Assembly: GCF_014651035.1 (NCBI RefSeq)
Contig: NZ_BMWC01000002.1
Coordinates: forward strand, 682,001 to 746,000
Length of the DNA: 64,000 nt
Reading direction: 5' to 3'
Source of the DNA: Streptomyces lomondensis
GTDB lineage: Bacteria; Actinomycetota; Actinomycetes; Streptomycetales; Streptomycetaceae
The translations under genes were made by a program, and so were the position numbers. Shown piece after piece: positions 57,057-64,000 of this stretch (position 1 is its first letter; every line of letters starts with the position of its first letter). Below the pieces are notes generated by a model. That model saw nothing but the letters and a program-made list of their open reading frames with translations. It made no database searches and was not told the DNA's origin.

Positions 57057-58399
57057 GCGTTCACCTCCGTGCGGTCGGCCCAGGCCGTCGACTTGGCCGG
57101 GTCGAAGGGGCAGCCCCGGCCCGTGATGTGCTGCTCGTACTCCTCGCGGAAGTACTTGAGCGAGGAGAAGATCGGCGAGGCGGCGCCGTCGCCGAGGGCG
57201 CAGAAGGACTTGCCGTTGATGTTGTCGGCGATGTCGTTCAGCTTGTCGAGGTCGGACATCCGTCCCTTGCCGGCCTCGATGTCGCGCAGCAGCTGCACGA
57301 GCCAGTACGTGCCCTCGCGGCAGGGCGTGCACTTGCCGCAGGACTCGTGGGCGTAGAACTCCGTCCAGCGCGTGACGGCACGGACCACGCAGGTCGTCTC
57401 GTCGAAGCACTGGAGGGCTTTGGTGCCGAGCATGGAACCCGCGGCGCCCACTCCTTCGTAATCAAGAGGGACGTCGAGGTGCTCGTCGGTGAACATCGGG
57501 GTCGAGGAGCCGCCCGGCGTCCAGAACTTGAGGCGGTGCCCGGGGCGCATGCCGCCGCTCATGTCGAGGAGCTGGCGGAGTGTGATCCCGAGCGGCGCCT
57601 CGTACTGACCGGGGCTCGCGACATGGCCGGACAGGGAGTAGAGCGTGAAGCCGGGCGACTTCTCACTCCCCATCGACCGGAACCATTCCTTGCCCCGATG
57701 CATGATCGCGGGAACCGAAGCGATCGACTCGACGTTGTTCACCACAGTCGGGCACGCATAGAGGCCCGCGACGGCAGGGAAGGGGGGACGGAGCCGCGGT
57801 TGACCCCGGCGGCCTTCGAGCGAGTCCAGCAGTGCGGTCTCCTCACCGCAGATGTACGCGCCCGCGCCCGCGTGCACGGTGATGTCGAGGTCGAGTCCGC
57901 TGCCCAGGATGTTCTCGCCGAGGAAGCCCGCCTCGTACGTCTCGCGCACGGCAGAGTGCAACCGCCGCAGCACCGGTACGACTTCACCACGCAGATAGAT
58001 GAAGGCATGCGACGACCTGATGGCGTAACACGCGATGATCATGCCCTCGATGAGGCTGTGCGGGTTCGCGAAGAGGAGCGGGATGTCCTTGCACGTCCCC
58101 GGCTCCGACTCGTCGGCGTTGACAACTAGATAGTGCGGCTTTCCATCCCCCTGGGGAATGAACTGCCACTTCATGCCCGTGGGGAATCCCGCGCCGCCGC
58201 GCCCGCGCAGACCGGAGTCCTTGACGTACGCGATCACGTCGTCCGGCGACATGGCGAGCGCCTTGCGAAGCCCCTCGTACCCGTCGTGCCTTCGGTACAC
58301 GTCCAGCGTCCAGGACCTGTCCTCGTCCCAGAAGGCCGACAGCACCGGTGCGAGCAGCTTCTCGGGGCTCATGTCTTTCAGCTCGGCTGCCAAGGTCAT
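57053..58399 (-). CDS. nuoF: NADH-quinone oxidoreductase subunit F
   Basis: NADH- and FMN-binding subunit, the entry point for electrons, 448 residues. NADH-site sequence [20 protein letters not shown] and the FMN-binding region [19 protein letters not shown] are intact. The N3 [4Fe-4S] ligands are [15 protein letters not shown] plus the later Cys in [13 protein letters not shown] at 58399 shares one base with the nuoE stop. Confidence 0.97.
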   Translation of the reverse strand: MTLAAELKDMSPEKLLAPVLSAFWDEDRSWTLDVYRRHDGYEGLRKALAMSPDDVIAYVKDSGLRGRGGAGFPTGMKWQFIPQGDGKPHYLVVNADESEPGTCKDIPLLFANPHSLIEGMIIACYAIRSSHAFIYLRGEVVPVLRRLHSAVRETYEAGFLGENILGSGLDLDITVHAGAGAYICGEETALLDSLEGRRGQPRLRPPFPAVAGLYACPTVVNNVESIASVPAIMHRGKEWFRSMGSEKSPGFTLYSLSGHVASPGQYEAPLGITLRQLLDMSGGMRPGHRLKFWTPGGSSTPMFTDEHLDVPLDYEGVGAAGSMLGTKALQCFDETTCVVRAVTRWTEFYAHESCGKCTPCREGTYWLVQLLRDIEAGKGRMSDLDKLNDIADNINGKSFCALGDGAASPIFSSLKYFREEYEQHITGRGCPFDPAKSTAWADRTEVNA

Positions 58400-59259
58400 C
58401 ACTCCCCCTCCTCGGCGACAGGCCCGGCCGGGTGGGCGGGGTCGGAGGCCGACGTGTCCTGCGGCGCGTCGTGCGAGCTCAAGTGCTCCGTCGGTGACGG
58501 CTCGTGCGGTGCCCCGGTCCGGGCCGCCTCGCCGCGCGGATGCACCACGCGCGCGGGGGCGCCCTCCCCCTTGGCGAGCTTCAGGCCGACCAGGGAAGCC
58601 GGTCCCGCGCTTCCCCCGGCCTCGACGGCCCCGTCCCGCTCGTCGGGGAAGCCGGCCAGGACCCGGGCGGTCTCCTTGAAGGTGCACAGGGGAGCCCCGC
58701 GCGTGGGCGCGACCGGCCGTCCCGCGCGCAGGTCGTCGACGAGGCGCTTGGCGCTGCTGGGGGTCTGGTTGTCGAAGAACTCCCAGTTGACCATCACGAC
58801 CGGCGCGAAGTCGCAGGCCGCGTTGCACTCGATGTGCTCCAGGGTGACCTTGCCGTCGTCGGTGGTCTCGCCGTTGCCGACGCCCAGGTGCTCCTGGAGC
58901 TCCTCGAAGATCGCGTCCCCGCCCATCACGGCGCACAGGGTGTTGGTGCACACCCCGACCTGGTAGTCACCGCTCGGCCGGCGCCGGTACATGGTGTAGA
59001 AGGTGGCGACGGCGGTGACCTCGGCCGTGGTGAGGCCGAGCATGTCCGCGCAGAACCGCATGCCGGTGCGCGTGACGTGCCCCTCCTCCGCCTGCACGAG
59101 GTGCAGCAGCGGCAGGAGGGCGGACCGGGAGTCCGGGTAGCGGGCGATGATCTCGCGCGCGTCGGTCTCCAGCCGGGCCCGGACGTCGTCCGGGTAGGCG
59201 GGTGCGGGCAGTTCGGGCATGCCCAGGCTGACGCCCCGCTCGGAAGATGAGGTGGTCAC
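58399..59259 (-). CDS. nuoE: NADH-quinone oxidoreductase subunit E
   Basis: Thioredoxin-like [2Fe-2S] subunit of the NADH module. Ligands C-x4-C in [12 protein letters not shown] and C-x3-C in [15 protein letters not shown] are present. The length, 286 residues, is well above the usual 160-180; the surplus is a C-terminal Pro/Ser/Glu-rich tail from about residue 215. GTG at 59259 overlaps the nuoD stop as GTGA; ATG at 59220 is an alternative. Confidence 0.94.
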   Translation of the reverse strand: MTTSSSERGVSLGMPELPAPAYPDDVRARLETDAREIIARYPDSRSALLPLLHLVQAEEGHVTRTGMRFCADMLGLTTAEVTAVATFYTMYRRRPSGDYQVGVCTNTLCAVMGGDAIFEELQEHLGVGNGETTDDGKVTLEHIECNAACDFAPVVMVNWEFFDNQTPSSAKRLVDDLRAGRPVAPTRGAPLCTFKETARVLAGFPDERDGAVEAGGSAGPASLVGLKLAKGEGAPARVVHPRGEAARTGAPHEPSPTEHLSSHDAPQDTSASDPAHPAGPVAEEGE

Positions 59260-60593
59260 CGGTCGACGCCTCCCATCACGGGGTCGATGGACGCGACGGC
59301 GACGATGACGTCGGCGACCTGGCCGCCCTCGCACATCGCCGCCATGGCCTGAAGGTTGGTGAAGGACGGGTCGCGGAAGTGGACCCGGTAGGGGCGGGTG
59401 CCGCCGTCGGACACGACGTGCACCCCGAGTTCGCCCTTGGGCGACTCGACCGCCGTGTACGCCTGTCCCGGCGGGACGCGGAAGCCCTCGGTGACCAGCT
59501 TGAAGTGGTGGATCAGGGCCTCCATGGAGGTGCCCATGATCTTCTTGATGTGGTCGAGGGAGTTGCCGAGCCCGTCGGGTCCCAGGGCGAGCTGGGCGGG
59601 CCAGGCGATCTTCTTGTCGGCGACCATGACCGGGCCGGGCTGCAGCCGGTCCAGGCACTGCTCGACGATCCGCAGCGACTGGCGCATCTCCTCCAACCGG
59701 ATCAGGAAGCGGCCGTAGGCGTCGCAGGTGTCGGCGGTCGGGATGTCGAAGTCGTACGTCTCGTAGCCGCAGTACGGCTGGGCCTTGCGCAGGTCGTGCG
59801 GCAGGCCGGTGGAGCGCAGGATCGGACCCGTCGCGCCGAGGGCCATGCAGCCGGCCAGGTCGAGGTAGCCGATGTCCTGCATACGGGCCTTGAAGATGGG
59901 GTTCCCGGTGGCGAGCTTGTCGTACTCCGGGAGGTTCTTCTTCATCTTCTTCACGAACTCGCGGATCTGGTCCACCGCGCCGGGCGGCAGGTCCTGGGCG
60001 AGTCCGCCGGGGCGGATGTACGCGTGGTTCATCCGCAGGCCGGTGATCAGCTCGTAGATATCGAGAATGAGTTCACGATCACGGAATCCGTAGATCATGA
60101 TCGTGGTGGCGCCGAGCTCCATGCCGCCGGTGGCGATGCACACCAGGTGCGAGGACAGCCGGTTCAGCTCCATCAGGAGCACACGGATGATGGAGGCCCG
60201 GTCCGGGATCTGGTCCTCGATGCCGAGGAGCTTCTCGACGCCGAGGCAGTACGCCGTCTCGTTGAAGAACGGCGTCAGGTAGTCCATGCGCGTCACGAAC
60301 GTGGTGCCCTGGGTCCACGTCCGGTACTCGAGGTTCTTCTCGATGCCGGTGTGCAGGTAGCCGATGCCGCAGCGGGCCTCGGTGACGGTCTCGCCCTCGA
60401 TCTCCAGGATCAGGCGGAGCACGCCGTGCGTGGACGGGTGCTGCGGGCCCATGTTGACGACGATGCGCTCGTCGTCGGCGCGGGCCGCGGTCTGGACGAC
60501 CTCGTCCCAGTCCCCGCCGGTGACGGTGTAGACGGTGCCCTCGGTGGTCTCGCGCGCCGCGGCGGCGGCGTCGGATGCGTGCGACGTGCTCAT
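59256..60593 (-). CDS. nuoD: NADH-quinone oxidoreductase subunit D
   Basis: 49-kDa-type subunit that forms the quinone site with NuoB, 445 residues. Conserved quinone-site sequence [36 protein letters not shown] and [17 protein letters not shown]. The end reads [22 protein letters not shown] at 60593 overlaps the nuoC stop (ATGA). This is the only nuoD in the window; if the second complex needs a D subunit, it may use this one. Confidence 0.97.
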   Translation of the reverse strand: MSTSHASDAAAAARETTEGTVYTVTGGDWDEVVQTAARADDERIVVNMGPQHPSTHGVLRLILEIEGETVTEARCGIGYLHTGIEKNLEYRTWTQGTTFVTRMDYLTPFFNETAYCLGVEKLLGIEDQIPDRASIIRVLLMELNRLSSHLVCIATGGMELGATTIMIYGFRDRELILDIYELITGLRMNHAYIRPGGLAQDLPPGAVDQIREFVKKMKKNLPEYDKLATGNPIFKARMQDIGYLDLAGCMALGATGPILRSTGLPHDLRKAQPYCGYETYDFDIPTADTCDAYGRFLIRLEEMRQSLRIVEQCLDRLQPGPVMVADKKIAWPAQLALGPDGLGNSLDHIKKIMGTSMEALIHHFKLVTEGFRVPPGQAYTAVESPKGELGVHVVSDGGTRPYRVHFRDPSFTNLQAMAAMCEGGQVADVIVAVASIDPVMGGVDR

Positions 60594-61329
60594 GAGTACG
60601 ACCTCCGCTGGTCCGGAGCCGGGATCTGGGCGCCCTTGTACTCGACGGGGATGCCGCCGAGGGGGTAGTCCTTGCGCTGCGGAAAGCCCTGCCAGTCGTC
60701 CGGCATCATGATCCGCGTCAGGGCGGGGTGGCCGTCGAAGACGATGCCGAAGAAGTCGTACGTCTCGCGCTCGTGCCAGTCGTTCGTCGGATAGACCTCG
60801 AACAGCGACGGGATGTGCGGGTCGCTGTCGGGGGCGCTGACCTCCAGGCGGATCAGCCGGTTGTGGGTGATCGAGCGCAGGTGGTAGACGGCGTGCAGCT
60901 CGCGGCCCTTGTCGTTCGGGTAGTGGACGCCGCTGACGCCGGTGCACAGCTCGAAGCGCAGGGCCGGGTCGTCGCGCAGGGTGCGGGCGACGCGGACCAG
61001 GTGCTCGCGCTCGATGTGGAAGGTCAGCTCGCCCCGGTCGACGACCGTCTTCTCGATGGCGTTCTCGGGGAGCAGCCCCTGCTCCTCCAGCGCGCCCTCC
61101 AGCTCATCGGCGACCTCGTCGAACCACCCGCCGTAGGGCCTGGTCGCCGGTCCCGGGAGCCGGACCGAGCGGACCAGGCCGCCGTAGCCGGAGGTGTCGC
61201 CGCCGTTGTTCGCGCCGAACATGCCGCGCTGGACGCGGATCTCCTCGCCGCCCTGGCCGCGCTGGCCGGGGAGGTTGGAGGCCGACAGGTCCTTCTCGGG
61301 GTTCACGCCGTTGGCGCCGTTCGCGTCGC

Positions 61330-61333
<4 letters not shown>
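60590..61333 (-). CDS. nuoC: NADH-quinone oxidoreductase subunit C
   Basis: 30-kDa-type peripheral subunit, 247 residues. Signature [20 protein letters not shown] followed by [17 protein letters not shown]. The first 55 residues are a Gly/Asn-rich extension before the domain. GTG at 61333 overlaps the nuoB stop (GTGA). A standard C-terminus, unlike the long tail of nuoC2. Confidence 0.95.
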
Positions 61334-61884
<551 letters not shown>

Positions 61885-61898
61885 GACTTTGTGGCCCC

Positions 61899-62258
61899 TC
61901 AGTCCCATTCCAGGCCGCCGCGCCGCCATACGTACGCGTACGCGACGAAGACGGTGAGCACGAAGAGCAGCATCTCCACGAGCCCGAAAAGACCCAGGGC
62001 GTCGAAGGTGACGGCCCAGGGGTAGAGGAAGACGATCTCGATATCGAAGATGATGAAGAGCATCGCCGTCAGGTAGTACTTGATGGGGAAGCGCCCGCCG
62101 CCGGCCGGCGTGGGGGTCGGCTCGATACCGCACTCGTAGGCCTCGAGCTTGGCCCGGTTGTACCGCTTGGGCCCGATCAACGTGGCCATGACCACGGAGA
62201 AGATCGCAAAGCCTGCCCCGAGGGCTCCCAGTACGAGGATGGGCGCATAAGCGTTCAC
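61899..62258 (-). CDS. nuoA: NADH-quinone oxidoreductase subunit A
   Basis: First gene of the complete 14-gene operon. Membrane subunit of 119 residues with the core [20 protein letters not shown] and [22 protein letters not shown] at 62258 follows GAGCGAGGAG. A Rex-type operator lies about 107 bases upstream of this start. Confidence 0.95.
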   Translation of the reverse strand: MNAYAPILVLGALGAGFAIFSVVMATLIGPKRYNRAKLEAYECGIEPTPTPAGGGRFPIKYYLTAMLFIIFDIEIVFLYPWAVTFDALGLFGLVEMLLFVLTVFVAYAYVWRRGGLEWD

Positions 62259-62365
62259 CGCTCCTCGCTCCTCTCAGTCGGCACTGACTGCTGGCGGTTT
62301 GCGTCGGACTCACATCCGCCCCGTCAGTCCCTCGAACCCCGCCTGTCCCGGCGAAGATCGGGAAC

Positions 62366-62383
62366 ATGTGAAGCAGGTCACAA
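62366..62383. promoter_or_regulatory. Rex-type redox operator upstream of nuoA
   Basis: ATGTGAAGCAGGTCACAA matches the published Streptomyces Rex consensus TTGTGAANNNNTTCACAA at 12 of 14 fixed positions. Rex represses respiratory genes when NADH/NAD+ is low and is known to control nuoA-N in Streptomyces. The location is right for that role. Confidence 0.78.
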
Positions 62384-62416
62384 GCCCAACCGCGTGCATC
62401 TTATGCCCGACGCTCT

Positions 62417-62430
62417 GTGATCTGCGACAC
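62417..62430. promoter_or_regulatory. Crp-like site 1
   Basis: GTGATCTGCGACAC fits the Streptomyces Crp consensus GTGNNNNNNGNCAC exactly. It is 34 bases further from nuoA than the Rex site. Confidence 0.55.
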
Positions 62431-62758
62431 GGGGTATTGCACAAGCTTTGTGATCTCCACCACCTGACGATCGATCATGAAGTCGGATGAGCGGTGATCT
62501 TCACACCCGAAGCGTCCGAGTGATCACCAGAGGTGACATTTTGGCTCGTCGGCGCAGGCTAGAGGGTGCGTCTCAATATCAAGAGAGTTCCCGTGCATGC
62601 AAATTGGCGATGGACTCGATCTCTTGATAGAGGCGCGTTCACACCTTGGAGGAGGAAGGGAGGGGGGTGTGGACGCGTGCACGCGTTCACGATCTTCGCG
62701 AGGCCGTGACCCGGTCGTGATCTACGCGCCGGGACGCGGCCGTCGCGGCAACCGTTCC

Positions 62759-62772
62759 GTGACCTCCGTCAC
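62759..62772. promoter_or_regulatory. Crp-like site 2
   Basis: GTGACCTCCGTCAC fits the same consensus exactly. It lies about 185-255 bases before the candidate starts of the NlpC/P60 gene, so that gene is the likelier target. Confidence 0.6.
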
Positions 62773-62955
62773 ATGGATAAGAGGTTCATGAGAACGGGGC
62801 TTGGCCATTCATCGCAACCAGTGGTAGGCGCGGGGCAATTCGGGCGTATTGATCAAAGACCGTGATCACAGGCCGGTTACGAGGCGCCCGCAATGTCCGT
62901 TACGGCGTCAATAAAGGGCCTCGTTCGGGGGTTTTGGAGGCCCGATTGAGCAACT

Positions 62956-63822
62956 GTGGCGCAGCACACGTTTCTTGAAGATATGAAGGAGCCCCTGGTA
63001 CCGGTTATTCCCATGTCCCACACCGCTCACATACGCAGCCACCGGAAACCCCGCCGCAGCGCGACCTCTGCGATCGCCATGCGTGCCGGAGTTGCCGGTG
63101 GCGTTCTCAGCATGGCAGCGGCGGGTGCGTCGGCCTCGGCGAACGCCGCCGAGCCGGTGACGCAGACCATCGAACTGCCCACCCTGACGGCCGATATGTC
63201 CGCTCAGGTCGCCCAGTCCGCGGCCGTCACGCAGCAGGCGGCCGCCGACTACGAGCTGCGCGCCGAGCGTGACGCCGCCGCCGCCGAGGCAGCCGCGGAG
63301 GCCAAGAAGGACCTCGCCGAGGCGAAGAAGAAGGCCGAGGCCAAGAAGAAGGCGGCCGAGGCCGCCCGCAAGGCCGCCGCCGAGCGCGCCGCGCGCAGCG
63401 CCGAGCGGGCCACGCTCTCCGCCTCCGCGTCGGCGTCCGCCTCGGCGTCGGTGTCGGCGCCCGCCAGCGGCAGCGTCGCGACCGTCATCGCCTTCCTGAA
63501 GGCCCAGGTGGGCGACGCCTACGTCATGGGCGCCACCGGTCCCAACGCCTGGGACTGCTCCTCCCTCGTGCAGGCCGCGTACAAGCAGGTTGGTGTGGAC
63601 CTGCCGCGCGTCTCGCAGGACCAGTCGATGGCCGGCACCGAGGTCTCGCTGTCCAACCTCCAGGTCGGCGACATCCTGTACTGGGGTGGCAAGGGCTCCG
63701 CGTACCACGTGGGTGTCTACATCGGGGACGGCAAGTACCTGGACGCGGCCAACCCCTCCAAGGGCGTCGTCATCCAGGACCTGTCGGGCTACCCGGCGTC
63801 GGGCGCGGTGCGCGTCCTCTGA
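62956..63822 (+). CDS. secreted NlpC/P60 peptidoglycan endopeptidase
   Basis: Cell-wall hydrolase cutting peptide stems, up to 288 residues. A signal peptide ends near ASASANAAE. A coiled-coil region rich in Ala/Lys/Glu (63240-63420) is followed by an Ala/Ser linker and an NlpC/P60 domain. Catalytic residues: Cys in NAWDCSSLVQAAY and His in AYHVGVYIGDGKYLDA. The start is uncertain: GTG 62956, ATG 62983 and ATG 63013 are in frame; the last gives the cleanest signal peptide but no ribosome-binding site is convincing. Two Crp-like sites upstream suggest growth-phase or germination-linked control. Confidence 0.9.
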   Translation: MAQHTFLEDMKEPLVPVIPMSHTAHIRSHRKPRRSATSAIAMRAGVAGGVLSMAAAGASASANAAEPVTQTIELPTLTADMSAQVAQSAAVTQQAAADYELRAERDAAAAEAAAEAKKDLAEAKKKAEAKKKAAEAARKAAAERAARSAERATLSASASASASASVSAPASGSVATVIAFLKAQVGDAYVMGATGPNAWDCSSLVQAAYKQVGVDLPRVSQDQSMAGTEVSLSNLQVGDILYWGGKGSAYHVGVYIGDGKYLDAANPSKGVVIQDLSGYPASGAVRVL

Positions 63823-63843
63823 CATAAACGCACATACGGGTCA

Positions 63844-63876
63844 GAGGGCCGCTGCCGCTCGGGGGCAACGGCCCTC
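63844..63876. terminator. stem-loop after NlpC/P60 gene
   Basis: GAGGGCCGCTGCC pairs with GGCAACGGCCCTC with one mismatch, loop GCTCGGG. It lies 22 bases after the stop codon. Confidence 0.85.
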
Positions 63877-63935
63877 CCGGCCTGTCCGAGGGACCCCGGT
63901 ATGGCTTCAAGGCCCTCCAGGGCCCCGCAGGGCGC

Positions 63936-64000
63936 CTAGCCGACGTCGAACGTGTTCGGCAGCCCCAGCCGGTACCGCAGGTCGTCCACGCGCTTCAGGG
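63936..64000 (-). CDS. C-terminal end of an unidentified protein (5' part outside window)
   Basis: On the minus strand a frame enters from the right edge and reads LKRVDDLRYRLGLPNTFDVG before a TAG at 63936-63938. Only about 20 residues are visible. Codon bias looks coding and the position fits a gene convergent with NlpC/P60. No family can be assigned. Confidence 0.5.
   Translation of the reverse strand, partial: LKRVDDLRYRLGLPNTFDVG

Larger units (their letters stand above)
62259..62955. promoter_or_regulatory. long divergent regulatory region of nuoA-N and NlpC/P60 gene
   Basis: About 700 bases with no gene I would support. It contains a Rex-like site (62366-62383), two exact matches to the Streptomyces Crp consensus (62417-62430, 62759-62772), a further dyad CACAA-GCT-TTGTG (62440-62452) and many GTGATC words. 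The density of regulatory words is far above that in other gaps of the window. Confidence 0.7.

Noticed and set aside
62580..62792. 64-codon plus-strand ORF at 62597 in the nuoA/NlpC gap
   Set aside because: No ribosome-binding site, no similarity, and it overlaps a Crp-like site; read as regulatory DNA.

Overview
High-GC actinobacterial chromosome, almost certainly Streptomyces. The signs are GC-rich third codon positions, many GTG starts, overlapping ATGA/GTGA gene junctions, HxlR, LuxR-type and CGNR regulators, menaquinone-type isoprenoid synthesis, and two separate complex I loci with the order known from the core Streptomyces chromosome. Gene content is stable core rather than mobile: I see no insertion sequence, prophage, CRISPR, tRNA or rRNA.

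Layout. (1) 1-5042, minus strand: a second, incomplete complex I operon, nuoA2-B2-C2-H2-I2-J2-K2, which runs off the left edge and has no nuoD, E, F or G between B2 and K2. NuoC2 has a 290-residue repeat-rich tail. (2) 5267-9081: two paralogous sensor kinases and one LuxR-type response regulator. (3) 9241-12241: korA-korB, a ferredoxin-dependent 2-oxoacid oxidoreductase. (4) 12273-17630: small regulator/enzyme pairs (HxlR/QorB-like reductase, RarD, MFS exporter/HxlR, CGNR regulator/VOC protein), each divergent pair with a visible palindrome between the genes. (5) 17773-22552: secreted M28 aminopeptidase, a disordered repeat protein, a ParA-like protein with a degenerate P-loop, an amidase and a flavodoxin-like reductase. 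(6) 22589-29160: ABC exporter with a LolA-like protein, polyprenyl diphosphate synthase, a c-di-AMP riboswitch ahead of a LysM/transglycosylase gene, and a HAD phosphatase. (7) 29332-39910: a compact extracellular polysaccharide cluster of two convergent operons. (8) 40230-46093: fumarylacetoacetase, membrane metallopeptidase, a 20-bp minisatellite, recQ and a secreted protein of unknown function. (9) 46183-62258, minus strand: the complete 14-gene complex I operon nuoA-N. (10) 62259-64000: a regulatory region with Rex-like and Crp-like sites, an NlpC/P60 hydrolase, and the end of one more gene.

How the parts work together. The complete nuo operon should oxidise NADH and reduce menaquinone, and a Rex-type site upstream fits control by NADH/NAD+ ratio. 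The polyprenyl synthase may supply the menaquinone side chain. The second nuo locus lacks the NADH-oxidising module and lies beside a two-component system and korAB, which makes reduced ferredoxin. An attractive inference is a ferredoxin-fed variant of complex I. Several cell-wall functions (LysM transglycosylase, NlpC/P60, polysaccharide cluster) are spread through the window. Short tandem repeats recur, both inside genes (nuoC2, the 430-residue protein) and between genes.
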